Of a DNA stretch of 64,000 nt, positions 22,696-33,699 are shown in pieces (within the stretch, counting starts at the first letter, position 1; the number at the start of each line of letters is the position of its first letter). This DNA is from Rhynchopus sp. YZ270_cl-10. Taxonomy: Eukaryota; Euglenozoa; Diplonemea; Diplonemida; Diplonemidae. Made by a program: the position numbers and the translations under genes. A model generated the notes under the pieces. That model did no database searches and was not told the origin of the DNA. It saw only the letters and a program-made list of their open reading frames with translations. The stretch covers positions 1,922,001-1,986,000 of the forward strand of contig OZ037833.1 in the NCBI GenBank assembly GCA_964035575.1. Direction: 5' to 3'.

Positions 22696-23215
22696 AAGTA
22701 ATTGCTATCGGAAAAAAAACGGGGTGTGATGTGGAACTCCATCCTGTAGAAATAATCTACAACACGCCCAGCATTCTGCTCTTCTGCAGGTATGCTAACG
22801 CTCTTCGTACGCTGACAGACCCACTGGGACGCCAGCATCTGAAACGTTCAAGAAGGGGGGCTGTCCTCTTCATCCAGCACCATCTGCTCGATAGCGTTGT
22901 TGGACGTCGGCTCGGCAGGCTCGGCGTGTTCCAGCTCGTAGTTGTCCACAGGCTCCCCACATTGTCGTCGTCGTTGGAGCAGTGCGGAAGGAACACAGAA
23001 TGCACAGACTACAACACATCGATCACACCAGGCGCATCAGCACCTCCAGCAAATCGCCAGGATGCTACGGTGGCTTCGAAAATCGCGCGGAGTTTTCCAC
23101 AGCACACCCCGCTTTTTTCTTAGCAATTAGTTGTTCTTGTTGTTATTGTTATTTTCAACCACCTTCCTTCAACCCTTGTAGGGATCAGTTGTTATTTTTT
23201 TCGCGAAAACATGAA
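22696..23215 (-). pseudogene. Acidic gene-tail fragment, copy 2
   Basis: Longer relative of the block at 8718-9060. On the minus strand it encodes EPVDNYELEHAEPAEPTSNN followed by AIEQMVLDEEDSPPS and a stop. The remainder carries no continuous frame. Shared flanks show that the two blocks derive from one duplicated sequence. Parent gene unknown. Confidence 0.5.
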
Positions 23216-23241
23216 ATTATACATTTCAAGAGAACAAATTA

Positions 23242-23765
23242 AAAAGGGTCCTTATTTGCATTTTTGGGCTCCGCCCGTGCAGTGGTGGGGTCAATCTCGA
23301 AAATTGGACAATTTTTTGACCACTTAAATTTTGAGAAATATGAGCCCGGTTGCTTCTACGTGGGGCCCATTTTCGGCTAAAATTTTCCTCAAAATCTGGT
23401 TTTGTAAAATTGACCCTTTACTCCCCCCCCACATCGATTTCAATACTATACCTTACTTCACCTACGGTTGCCCTTACAGGGGGGTGAAGGAAGGTAAGTT
23501 GAAAAGGGTCCTTATTTGCATTTTTGGGCTCCGCCCGTGCAGTGGTGGGGTCAATCTCGAAAATTGGACAATTTTTTGACCACTTAAATTTTGAGAAATA
23601 TGAGCCCGGTTGCTTATACGTGGGGCCCATTTTCGGCTAAAATTTTCCTCAAAATCTGGTTTTGTAAAATTGACCCTTTACTCCCCCCCCACATCGATTT
23701 CAATACTATACCTTACTTCACCTACGGTTGCCCTTACAGGGGGGTGAAGGAAGGTAAGTTGAAAA
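23242..23765 (+). repeat. Two tandem 260-bp units, nearly identical
   Basis: Unit 1 begins at about 23242 and unit 2 at 23502 with an exact 260-base offset. I see a single clear difference inside (GCTTCTACG versus GCTTATACG). Each unit contains an F5 motif (GTGGTGGGGTCAA...GGACAATTTTTTGACCAC) and ends GGGGGGTGAAGGAAGGTAAG. A very recent duplication. Confidence 0.85.
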
Positions 23766-24159
23766 ATGTTGTTGTATAGTGCTCCCAAGACTCTGCTCAG
23801 TCACCTAAAACAAAAAAGAATAAAACCATTACAGAAACCACAAAAAAAAGCGGACACAGCAGTTGGTAAATACATCACACAAATCAGGCTTCGCGCTAAC
23901 TTTTGGAAAAAAATCTGAAAAATCGTGCTCCGGGCCCAAAAAAACGTACCTCAAGGTAGTTACGTCTGGGGGTGAAAAAACAGTGTTTTGTGGCATTTCC
24001 GAGCCAATCCCGCGCTGTGGTGGGGCATATTCGGGAAAATGGACAAAATTTTAGTGACTTAAATTTTCACAAAATATGAACCCATACTCCTAAACAAGGG
24101 GCATTTTCAGTCCGAAAACCCAAATTCAGATGAAATTGCGGTGTTTTTCACTGGCTGTT

Positions 24160-24345
24160 GGCAACAGGTAGCGCCGCAGGCGCACGGTACCCAACTTTTT
24201 TCTTTTTTCTTTTCCGTTTTCTCTGCTTTCTTTTGATTGCGCGAGCCGATTGCTCTCCACGGTGGGGTCACATGTGTGTACAATAACACTCTAAAGTACC
24301 CTTACTATGAACTATGAGATTCTCTGGTTTTCTTAAGGAAACCCC
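24160..24345 (+). repeat. Dispersed repeat F6 (GCGCCGCAGGCGCACGGTACCC)
   Basis: The block GTAGCGCCGCAGGCGCACGG, a pyrimidine tract, then GAGCCGATTGCTCTCCACGG and GTGGGGTCACATGTGTG is repeated almost unchanged at about 24765-24950. Diverged copies lie at about 42125-42260 and (first part only) 54787-54817. GCGCCGCAGGCGC is itself a small palindrome. Confidence 0.75.
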
Positions 24346-24350
24346 GGTCT

Positions 24351-25380
24351 CAAAAAGTGCGTAAATTTCCTTTTTTTTTTTCTGCCCAAGAGGTCGTTTT
24401 GTTGCATTTCCGAACCAATCCCGGCTTGCGGTGGGGGATATACGGAAAAATGGACAAAATTTCAGTGACTTAAATTTTCACAAAATATGAACCCATACCG
24501 TAAACAAGGGTCATTTTCAGTCTGAAAACCCAACTTGGCATGAAATTGTGGTGTTTTGACTGCAAACACCAATGAACTGAACAAGCTATGGGGTTTCTGT
24601 GACCACAGAGAAGAGTGAGAACAAAAACCAGGACGGTTATGGCCTCGGAGGGGTGCCGCCCTCACGCAGCGAGGGTGGAGACGGTTCAGCAGCGCATTGC
24701 CGTACTCAAAAGAAAATGAACACTGTACATAAGTACATCATATTTAGAAATAAAGTAGGGTAGGGAACAGGTAGCGCCGCAGGCGCACGGTACCCAACTT
24801 TTTCTTTTTTCTTTTCCCTTTTCTCTGCTTTCTTTTGATTGTGCGAGCCGATTGCTCTCCACGGTGGGGTCACATGTGTGTACAAAAACACTCTAAAGTA
24901 CCCTTACTGTGCAATATGGGATTCTCTGGTTTTCTTAAGGAAACCCCGGTTTGCAAAAAAAAAACGTACCACAAAAATATCCAAAAATCCCGGGCCAAGG
25001 GCCAAAAATTAGCGCAAAGCCTGACACAAATCATGGATAATTTTTTTTTTTTTTTGACACAAGAAATCTGTTCACAACTGAGCTCCGAAGTTGCTCAGCA
25101 ACAAAAATGAACAAAACCTTTACTACCTCTCCCATAACCTTCGGAACAACTCTCGTTTTCCACAAAAGCATTGAAGAAATAACAAGGGGTCGCAGCGAAG
25201 AATGTTTTATGATAGGAACCTTACCGGAGTGGGTTCAAAACGGAACTGAACGTAGGGGGTGTGAAGGGAGGGGATGGGAGGGAGGTTTTTTCCCCTTTGT
25301 TTTGGTTTTGAAACATAGTTTCCAGCCGCGCGGTCCCACACATCGGTATTTTTTTTTTCTTTGAAAACTTGGAAAAATCA
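24351..25380. other. Repeat-filled spacer
   Basis: It contains a diverged F5 copy (about 24415-24490), the second F6 copy and homopolymer tracts. No gene. Confidence 0.5.
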
Positions 25381-25388
25381 CGTGTCGC

Positions 25389-25496
25389 AACAGAATATAT
25401 CCACGCCACGCCCACCCTCCGCCCAGCTTACTTCCATTTCGCGGTCTACGTTGAGATGTCCTACTCCCGCTACCGCTCGTCAGTCAACGAAACGGG
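25389..25496 (+). pseudogene. Orphan exon-like fragment
   Basis: A GC-rich stretch of about 107 bases on the plus strand is bounded by CGCAACAG on the left and GGGTATAATAGG on the right, which mimic the splice sites used by genes here. It would encode EYIHATPTLRPAYFHFAVYV followed by EMSYSRYRSSVNETG. No neighbouring exons were found on that strand. It may be a gene fragment or an exon of an unseen gene. Weak evidence. Confidence 0.3.
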
Positions 25497-25499
25497 TAT

Positions 25500-26324
25500 A
25501 ATAGGAACACAAGGGTGCAACTCCTTGTGCGAAGTAAGTGACTCGGGTTTCTTTTTTTTGCCGCACCGCCGCCCCTCCACCCCACACGGCAGGAAACTAT
25601 GTTGAATAAAAGAAAAAATCATGGAAAAAATCATGGAAAAAATAGTGTAGTCCCCATTTGCGCAAGCTCTCCCCTATTTTTTAAAATAAATAAATTTACA
25701 CAACCCTTACCTGCCCAAAAACAGAGCAAACGAGATTAACACTTGAAATACAAAGCCCTCTCATGACAGTGTACCTAAAAATGAATATGAAGAACCATCG
25801 GGTGGCCCCCCTCAGAAATTACACCTTTTACTTTTTTTTTCACATTTTTTCTGTATAAAACGAAAGCTCATATGATAGATTCCCTCCCTCTCTCTCTCAA
25901 CAAACAGATCTTTTGGAACGATACTCGGATAAATATCGGGGGTTTTTCCGACTCAATGTATTTGCCATTGTTCTATTTTGTTTTTGATAAATTATTGGGT
26001 AGTAGTGTAGTTGCCTCGGTTGTGTTGCCACAGTTGTGCAATCTCCACTTTCTTTTTTTTTTTTTTTCTCTTCTTTTACGTTTAATTCTTAGAATAGTAA
26101 AGCGTTACCTGATTCCTTTCCTTAAAAGTCATTTCACTTTCGGGGGTAAAATTGGCGTTTTAATGAAACTACCCCCATTTTTATTTGAGGGGTTTGCTTT
26201 TATCTGGTGTGCAGCTGTCACACCGACTTTTTTTTAAAAGCCGTCTTGAAATCTTATACCTTGAATGAAAAGGGTGGAAGGGGGGTAGAACCCAGGCACG
26301 ACGTTTTTTTTGGGAAAATGACTA
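25500..26324. other. Gene-free spacer
   Basis: AT-rich; a partial F3 copy at about 25740-25785. Frames here (for example 25872-26237) are rich in Phe/Leu from T-runs and do not look like genes. Confidence 0.5.
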
Positions 26325-26326
26325 TA

Positions 26327-28282
26327 ACACCCACGTTACTAATACCCATTTACGATAATACCCACTGGGTATTATCGTAAACTTTTTGGGTATTATCGTA
26401 AAGTTTTTGGGTATTATCGTAAACTATTTGGGTATTAGTTTTGGGTATTATCGTAAACTTTTTGGGTATTACCCAGGTACCCAGGTCCGATGTGATTTAG
26501 CTGGCTACTCGCGCAAGGTATCAGAGGCGCTCGCACGCTGGTGAATGTGCAGACAAGGTATGGTTTCATCGACCCCAGAGAAAATACAATTTTCACTAAA
26601 TATATGGGGGGGGGGTTTTTTTTTACACAACTTTTTGCATCCCTGTCTTACATCCTCAAATTCAGGGTAACCATTTTTCTTGACAATTAACAATTAATCT
26701 TTCTCCAAGCGACATAACTTAATTACACCCACATTTACACTCATCACAGGATCGCGAAATCTGAACTGCATCAGCGATTGCGCTTCTCCGTCTCCGACAT
26801 TCTACACCTCAACATACGAAGACCTGGGTGGGAACATTTAGTCAGTCACTGCTATAGCCATTAACCCAGGGAGCATAGCTAGTGCAAGAAATTCGACTTT
26901 GGCAACCTTCCGGAAAGTCTGTCCTCTGCTCGCGGAGGACTAGACACAAGAAAATATTGCGTTCCCCCAGAAAACCAGTGCACAATTCACACTCCTTGTG
27001 GGTGGTCTTGTTGCCTTTTCGTCATAGTAATTTTGGCCCAGGCATGTTCTTGAAGCATGACAATTTAGTGTGTATGGGGCAGGGTGTTGTTTTGTTCTGA
27101 ATTCTCTTTGTTATAACATCTAAGTCAATCGCGGGTGGTGGTTTGTGTAGCGTGAGGCACTCTTTTTAGCAAACTTCCTGCGGCTGCTAAAGTGTTATTT
27201 CTTCGGATTTAACAACGTACAGCGTAACATAGTGGTTTCGCCTGGTCGACACAACCTTTGATAGATATGGGATAACCAACCCCCTTCGACCCCTTGTGGG
27301 TTCACTGAACAAGCCCTAGTGGTAGTTAAACGCGATTGACATTTACATTCCTAGAGATGAAAGAACAAGACAACACTTCTGTACCCGCGCATCAAAATTG
27401 TGGAAAACTTTGCACCCCAAACACCCTCAACAACGCCCGCCAAAAGGCGCCCCTTGTTGCTGGGAGTTGGTTCTCATGATACCTGCACAGCAGGCATTCC
27501 TCTGAGTCCAACGCATGTTTGGCCTGTCTGCGGCGTTGTACTTAAGGTGCACGAAGACAGGGTCTGGTGGTAAATTTTGCGTAGTACTGCGACGTGGTAC
27601 TGCGTGGGTCTGGGAATATGGGTACCTGGGTACAGGATATTGGTTGTGTAAGACATCTTCCACCATGCATTGAGGAGGGTAAGACAGTGTTCGCAGTTTC
27701 TACCTGATAGCATTACAACATTTAACTTCTCCACGGGGGTCTTGGGCCGTTCACTCGGTTCTACCTTGACTACCGGAAGATATTCTTGAGGCCTTTTTGG
27801 TCTCTAGAATATCCGGTCTTCCCGAACGGAGGCACACTTTGTGTGTTACTACGACCTGGCAATTTCCAGCAGTAGGTTAAGTAATCTTTCTTGTAAATTG
27901 TTGGATCATTATCTCCTCAGTGCATGAATGCCCCATGTGACTGGACACTTTTGTGTTTGTCATGTGGAGCTGTGGTTGCTCTTTCACGACTTTTTTCCTG
28001 TTCCTGGGTACCTGTTCCTGGACCTGGGTACCTGGGTACCTGGGTGCCTGGGTGCCTGGGTACCTGGGTACCTGGGTACCTGGGTGCCTGGGTGCCTGGG
28101 TACTACCCAACCTGGGTAATACCCAAAAAGTTTACGATAATACCCAAAAAGTTTACGATAATACCCAAAACTAATACCCAAAAAGTTTACGATAATACCC
28201 AAAAAGTTTACGATAATACCCAAAAAGTTTACGATAATACCCAGTGGGTATTATCGTAAATGGGTATTAGTAACGTGGGTGT
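26327..28282. mobile_element. 1.96-kb TIR element with GGGTATTATCG arrays in its ends
   Basis: The left end starts ACACCCACGTTACTAATACC and the right end is its exact inverse; both are flanked by TA. Each long end (left about 160 bases, right about 260) carries several copies of GGGTATTATCGTAAACTTTT and an inner CCAGGTACC block. The right inner block has expanded into a CTGGGTACCTGGGTGC minisatellite (about 28000-28110). The 1.5-kb interior has moderate GC and no intact frame. On the minus strand at about 26.9-27.0 kb a short stretch with paired cysteines (KECELC, then IFLCLVL) recalls the Cys-rich tail of DDE transposases, but this is weak. Probably a decayed or non-autonomous DNA transposon. 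Confidence 0.75.
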
Positions 28283-28937
28283 TATGATAATTACCCCGTT
28301 TTTTTTTTGTTGATAAAACCTGGATACTCTTGTTGCTATGCAAACACCAATCCTTCAACACTAACATTTTTTTCTCTCTCTTCCCACACCCGAAGTACGG
28401 TATCGTGTAGATGGGAAATCACATCCATTTTTTACTGTCATTTCTTATGTTTGAAAAGAGAAGTTGAAAAGTGCAAAACTCGGACACCTGCATGCAGGCA
28501 TTAGATAGTAAAAAGATTGGTAAGATGAACCTAAGCCTCTCGTACTTAAGTCAGGACCAAAAAAAAAAAACCCCCCTTGAAGAAAAAAAAATAGGATATT
28601 TGCCAACATGCAATTTCCCACTTTTCCCGAAACAAAAAAAACATTTGGGAAAAAATAATAATAAATTGGAGCAAGGTGCTACATAGCGGGATGGAGGAGT
28701 GTGTGTGGCGGAGGGAGGGTTGAGCGAGGGGAGGCGAGAACACGCGCAAAAAGGAAGAAAAAGAGAAGGGAGAGGGGAAAACAAAAGAAACCCCACACAC
28801 CACGTCCTAGTTACCACCCATGACTAGTCATGTGATAAGGTGTATGACTAGTTACATGACAAGACCCTCCCATACCCATATGACATTTCTCATGTCTCAA
28901 AGTGTAATTACATGTGTACAAAAAAAATCAAAACAAA

Positions 28938-28985
28938 AGTGAAGTTGATAGCGCCAACGCCTCTGGGACGCAGGCACTGACACTC
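28938..28985 (-). repeat. Dispersed repeat F2, representative copy
   Basis: Plus-strand consensus: GAAGTTGATAGTGCAAA, ACGCCTCTGGGACGC, AGGCACTGACAC. GCCT pairs with AGGC and AGT with ACT, giving a hairpin. Other copies: about 2308-2360, 31626-31675, 33796-33838, 34020-34062, 39205-39247 (inside an intron) and 46597-46660. All copies seen have the same orientation. Confidence 0.7.
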
Positions 28986-30435
28986 AAACAAAAAAAAATA
29001 GTGGTTGATGCAGGCACCTCACCGACTGAGCCACTTACGATGCCAGTCATCCGGATGAAAGCACAAAAAAAGAAGAAATTTTGAAAGATGAGCCCTATTG
29101 TGCACGCTTTTAAACAAATATGAGATGAACCGTTAGTCACCTTGAAAAAATGGAAGCGAGGTGGAATGAGGTTGTCTCAAACACAGTTAATGCTCAAGTG
29201 GACTGGTGCCAATAGCATAAATGTACACCTTCAGGATCTTTTTCATCCCCACCCCCTTTCTTTTGCTTTTGGAAACACCGCAGAGTTGATGCAAACGCCG
29301 TTGGACGCAGCTACCTTTTTTTTTGTTCTTGTTTGTTTGTTTTCGCTTTTTTGGGGGGTTCCGTTTTCTAAGTTTTTGTAGACATTTAAGTCCAAGAGAA
29401 AGGGTATGTTACTTTGTTTGAGATTACGACGCATCCACGATCTCAGAACTAAGAAAAGGTTTTTTTTGGCCTCAAAGAGGTTTCCTCTTCACGGCCAGGT
29501 AGTCAGTGGGAGCGTAATTGCAGTAATAAAAAATATCACCACAGAATATTGTGTGTCGACAATCGCCTAAGGACCCGCTTGGGGGGGGTTTTTTTTAAAG
29601 TTATTTATTTGTAGTTTTTGCTTTTGTTCGCAGGTTTCGGCCGCTAATTCCTCTGACCCGCTAAACAAAAATTATTTTCATCATATGCAATCAATAAATT
29701 GATAGTAACAAAAATAAATAACTTGGTGCTCCGGGAGGGGTCGATATTGACAGGTCGTTGACCGACTTCCAAAAGCACCATAAACCTCGACCAGGGCCCG
29801 ATCTTGAGAGGGCAGGCGAAAAAGGAGTTGCCCATACACCTCACAAACACAGCCGAGAGAACAGCCAACAGCCGTAAGGATGACTCCCGCAGCAGGCGTG
29901 AAACATGTACAGATGCAATAAAGGAGGAAAAAAAACCCCGGGGGAAAAAAAAATCCCTGCTTTGTAATAGCCTAATAACCTGACAAATAACGAATAATAA
30001 CCCAGACACATTGCATACCTTTTAACAATAGGAACACAAAAGACTGGGGACTCCTATCGCATATGGGGAAACACTAGGGGAAATGGGGAATGCGGGTAAA
30101 TACACAAAGGAGCCTTTTTGTGGGATGGAAAGACAGAAAGAAAGAAAGAGATGTAAAAGGGGGGGAGAAACACGAGGTTTTATTTTGTAAATACACTTCT
30201 TTCACTGATTTTATCCCTTCTTTTTTTTTGGTCAAAAAAACGGAGAGTCAGGTAGTGCCTAGTTACCACCTGGTAATCACCCAGAAAGGGATTTTTTTTT
30301 TCTTCCCGCTATCAAAACAAAATTTCTAAGGTTCAGATGGGGGGGAGAAGAAAAAATGGGCCAATGAGAATACACTACTAAGTTGTCTGGGTGTTCCTCC
30401 TGGTCCACAAAAATCCAGGAAACATCCATTATTTC

Positions 30436-30500
30436 ATATACTATCTATTCTACTGAATAGAAGGTATAATAGGGTGCACTAAATGTACCCAAACTTTTTA
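30436..30500 (-). repeat. Dispersed hairpin repeat F4, uninterrupted copy
   Basis: TATACTATCTATTC-TACT-GAATAGAAGGTATA forms a stem, followed by ATAGGGTGCACTAAATGTAC and CCAAAC. The same sequence is interrupted by a TIR element at 32202-33689. Copies at 10940-10990 and 43499-43548 have a different stem (ACTTTCAGTTC / GAATTGAAAGT), still self-complementary. Confidence 0.7.
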
Positions 30501-31571
30501 CTTTATGCGGATTGTTTGTTTCTGACATATAAAAAAAAAATGTACAGGTGATAGGTCATGAAGGACGATTTCGTTTGTTGCATTGAAAGTCACCCCACCT
30601 GGGGTGCGTTCTTCTCCTCATTTATCTCCCTCTGTCTATCGCTAAGATACGACAGGTAGAGATAACACATTTTTCAAAACTCTTTTCTTTTCTTGAAAAA
30701 AAAGAAAAGAAAATTTACCATTCCTAGGGAACGGTCCTTCGAAGCCCAATAAAATGGAGTCGGTGGGCTAAAGAGGAAGTTGCCTTCTAAACATCCACAC
30801 AACAACTGAAAAAGGGGGAGGCATTCACCTTCATTGAAATAACATTACCCAATTGGTGCTCCTGAAATAATAAATACCAAGTACGCAACAACTACGCACT
30901 AAGTACGCAACAAGTACGCAAGGGTATTCCTGTATTTTTTTTTTTTTTTTCGTGCACAAAGTGCGCAACAAGTACGCAAAATGGGGTTTTCAGGAGCACC
31001 AATACTACATAAAACACCTCTGTTGATAACGATCAGCCACGCAACTTGGTCAGCGCAGTCATCACATTTTTTTTTGTTTTGACAATCACCCAAAAGGGGG
31101 CAGGTTGTACTCCAACCGCACACTGGAAGGTTAGGATACTTAACTTAGCATGGCAACTATTTCCCCAAAGACGGGGCTAAAAAAAGGTGAGCTGTCTTTT
31201 TTTCTTTTTCTCAAGTTGTGTGTTGTTGCTTTGGTTGGTTCGCACATCGCTGTGCGAATACTTTTAGACTGTTCTTCGGGAAGGGGGAAGGCGGAAATTT
31301 GGAAAGAAAAATGGTTCACATGAAAGCACAAATAGGAGGGCATTTATTCTTGGAAAAAAAATGGTTCATTTTGTCGCTCAAACTAAACCCCACCCTAAAA
31401 ACGGTGCCTGCATTTTATGTACACAGGCGAGAATAGGGGGATCACAAAATAAAACAAAACAAAATGGACTTAGTTTTGTTATCCTTGCTGTTGGGGCAGT
31501 ATAGCGACCGTCACACTGGGTGGGTGATGTGCCGCCCAATTCAACTATGCAAGAACAAAACAAAGAGAAAA

Positions 31572-31615
31572 GTTTATAAGATGATCCTAAGCCTCTCGTG
31601 CTTAGTCACCTTACC
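31572..31615 (-). repeat. Dispersed hairpin repeat F1, representative copy
   Basis: Plus-strand form: TATAAGATGATCCTAAGC, CTCTCGT, GCTTAGTCACCTTA. CTAAGC pairs with GCTTAG and an outer TAAG..A pairs with the CTTA end. About 16 copies were seen: near 2458, 5875, 8068, 9268, 11176, 18902, 19711, 20418, 23777, 28518, 31572, 33746, 34085, 35636, 39347 and 46708. On the minus (coding) strand each is followed by a T-rich tract. Three copies sit inside introns. It could be a small SINE. Confidence 0.7.
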
Positions 31616-32201
31616 CTAAACAAAAAGAGGGAAAGTTGATAGCGCAAAACCCCCTCTGGGGCGCAGGCACTAACACTTCCATTTGTCAAACCTCATCCCG
31701 GAAAATTTTGAGGTAAGACAACCCCCCTTTTTTTTTTGTGATGACTTAGTCACATAGTGGAGCTCATCCTTGGGTTACACTAATACAACTAAGTTTTCAA
31801 AAAAAAAAAACGTTACCAAGAAAGAGATGTGATCACAGCTCTTGCCGAACCTTTTAAAAAGGCAAAGCAATTCAGCCACTTTCCCCCTCTACACAATACA
31901 AAAGCGAACAAAACATGGTGCCATAAAAAAAAGCAAAAGAGTCTTCCTATGTTCTAGGGAACACCACGCAGAAATGACATCCCTTTGCTTTGATCGGTTG
32001 TGTTGTTCGAGAGGGGGGGTTTGTGAAAAGTTGAAAATACACATAAATGGCCTGTTTGTATGTGTTCTCATGGAACCACCCTATGAGAAAGAAAGAGTTG
32101 AAAAGTGCACACAGCCGCCTCGCCAGACAACTTAGACACATGAAGAAAAGAAAGAAATTGTTTTCATATACTAACTATTCTACTGAATAGATGGTATAAT
32201 A

Positions 32202-33689
32202 TGTACCGTTTTTTCCGGGTGTCGGTGGGCTGTAATTGGGTGTAATTGGGCTGTAACTGGGCGTAATTGGGTGAAATTGGGCAAAAATGCCGTTTTTTGC
32301 CGTTTTTTGCACTTTTGACTTGCTTTTCGGTCCCCACACCCCCAATTTTTCCCACTTATGTGCTGTTTCCCTACAAATCCATATAAAATCGAAAACGGCA
32401 ATGAAAAAGATGCCTTGGTAAGTGGTCACAGGTTGCACCTGCGCGGTTCCAATGCGAGAATGGAGGACACATGTACCGTGTCCCCCAATTGACCTGCAAG
32501 AAATGGCGTAAACCCGCTGCTTTTAAACACCGGCATTTGCATTTTCGGAATCCGTCCGGCCAGTGGTGGGGTCAATTTGACGAAATGGACAAGTTTTCGT
32601 TTTTGGTCAATTTCCTCACAGTACACAGTACACAGTACACAGTACACAGTACACAGTACACAGTACACAGTACACAGTACACAGTACACAGTACACAGTA
32701 CACAGTACACAGTACACAGTACACAGTACACAGTACACAGTACACAGTACACAGTACACAGTACACAGTACACAGTACACAGTACACAGTACACAGTACA
32801 CAGTACACAGTACACAGTACACAGTACACAGTACACAGTACACAGTACACAGTACACAGTACACAGTACACAGTACACAGTACACAGTACACAGTACACA
32901 GTACACAGTACACAGTACACAGTACACAGTACACAGTACACAGTACACAGTACACAGTACACAAACCACCTGATTGTCAACTTCCGAAAACCATCACCTG
33001 TACCGATGCACAAACTCCACGGTCAAAAATAGTTTATTTTTGGAGTGAACGCCAGTGGTCTGAAGAGTGATCTGACCATATTCTCCAGGTATAACAAATG
33101 CTCAAACAATGCATTGTCGAAGGAATTTTGTACTTTTGACCACCACAGATTACATGTGTTTTTACCGGTTTTTTTATGTGATGTGTGCTGGGAAGCATGC
33201 CACCAGTGTTACCATTTTACAAGGTAAAAATGACTATGTACGTACGTATGTGAGGAAGAAGGCTGAGTGGGCGTGTAGTGCCACAAAATATATGGGAGGC
33301 ATGCAGTCCCCTGTCCGGTTACCAAAACCCGCCCGTCATAGGCGTTCCCACTTTTCGGTGCCACACCCGAAAAGCGGGTGTCATCACACCCTCTAGTTGA
33401 GTATCCCGTTTGACCCGCTCAGAGAGAGCTGGACCCCACCGTGTGAGCAAGCAAAACAGGTCACCCCCTGGTAAGCCCCCCTCAAAAACACCTGAGTTGT
33501 ACTAGTGGTGTGACTGGGTGTAATTGGTTGTAATTGGGTGTAATTGGGTGTAATTGGGCTGTAATTGGGCGTAATTGGGCAAAATTGGGCTGTACTTGGG
33601 TATAATTGGGTATAATTGGGCATAATTGACCCGAAGTGGGTCCAGATGGGCTCTGTTGGGTCCGGTTGGGTGGGTGAAAAAACGGTACA
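32202..33689. mobile_element. 1.49-kb TIR element (TGTACCG ends, 5-bp TAATA duplication)
   Basis: It begins TGTACCGTTTTTTC and ends GAAAAAACGGTACA. TAATA stands on both sides (32197-32201 and 33690-33694). Left and right flanks joined together match the uninterrupted F4 repeat at 30436-30500, so the empty site is visible in the same window. Subterminal arrays of TAATTGGG occur at 32230-32285 and 33505-33630. The interior carries the heptamer satellite at 32617-32962 and an F5 copy. No transposase frame was found, so it is non-autonomous. TGT...ACA ends with a 4-5 bp duplication recall Ginger/TDD-type cut-and-paste elements, but this is only suggestive. Confidence 0.8.
32617..32962. repeat. 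Heptamer satellite ACAGTAC, about 49 copies
   Basis: Perfect 7-base period with no visible interruption. Because 7 is not a multiple of 3 and the unit lacks stops, long frames appear on both strands (peptide period STQYTVH); these are not genes. It lies within the 32202-33689 TIR element. Confidence 0.95.
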
Positions 33690-33699
33690 TAATAGGGTG

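Larger units (their letters stand above)
28290..32196. other. Repeat desert
   Basis: About 3.9 kb without a convincing gene. It holds F1 (about 28518-28556, 31572-31615), F2 (28938-28985, 31626-31675) and F4 (30436-30500, 31740-31800) copies, a palindromic TGACTAGTCATG region (28815-28870), and the phrase ACTAAGTACGCAACAAGTACGC in three near copies at 30885-30980. Confidence 0.55.

Noticed and set aside
25872-26237. 121-residue plus-strand frame rich in Phe and Leu
   Set aside because: Composition follows T-rich tracts; no conserved motif and no upstream signal.
32617-32962. Possible CRISPR array
   Set aside because: Units are 7 bases with no spacers, in a eukaryotic genome.
32471-33070. 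Long frames on both strands with STQYTVH or TVYCVLC repeats (up to 199 residues)
   Set aside because: Generated by the stop-free 7-base satellite ACAGTAC; no coding signal outside the array.
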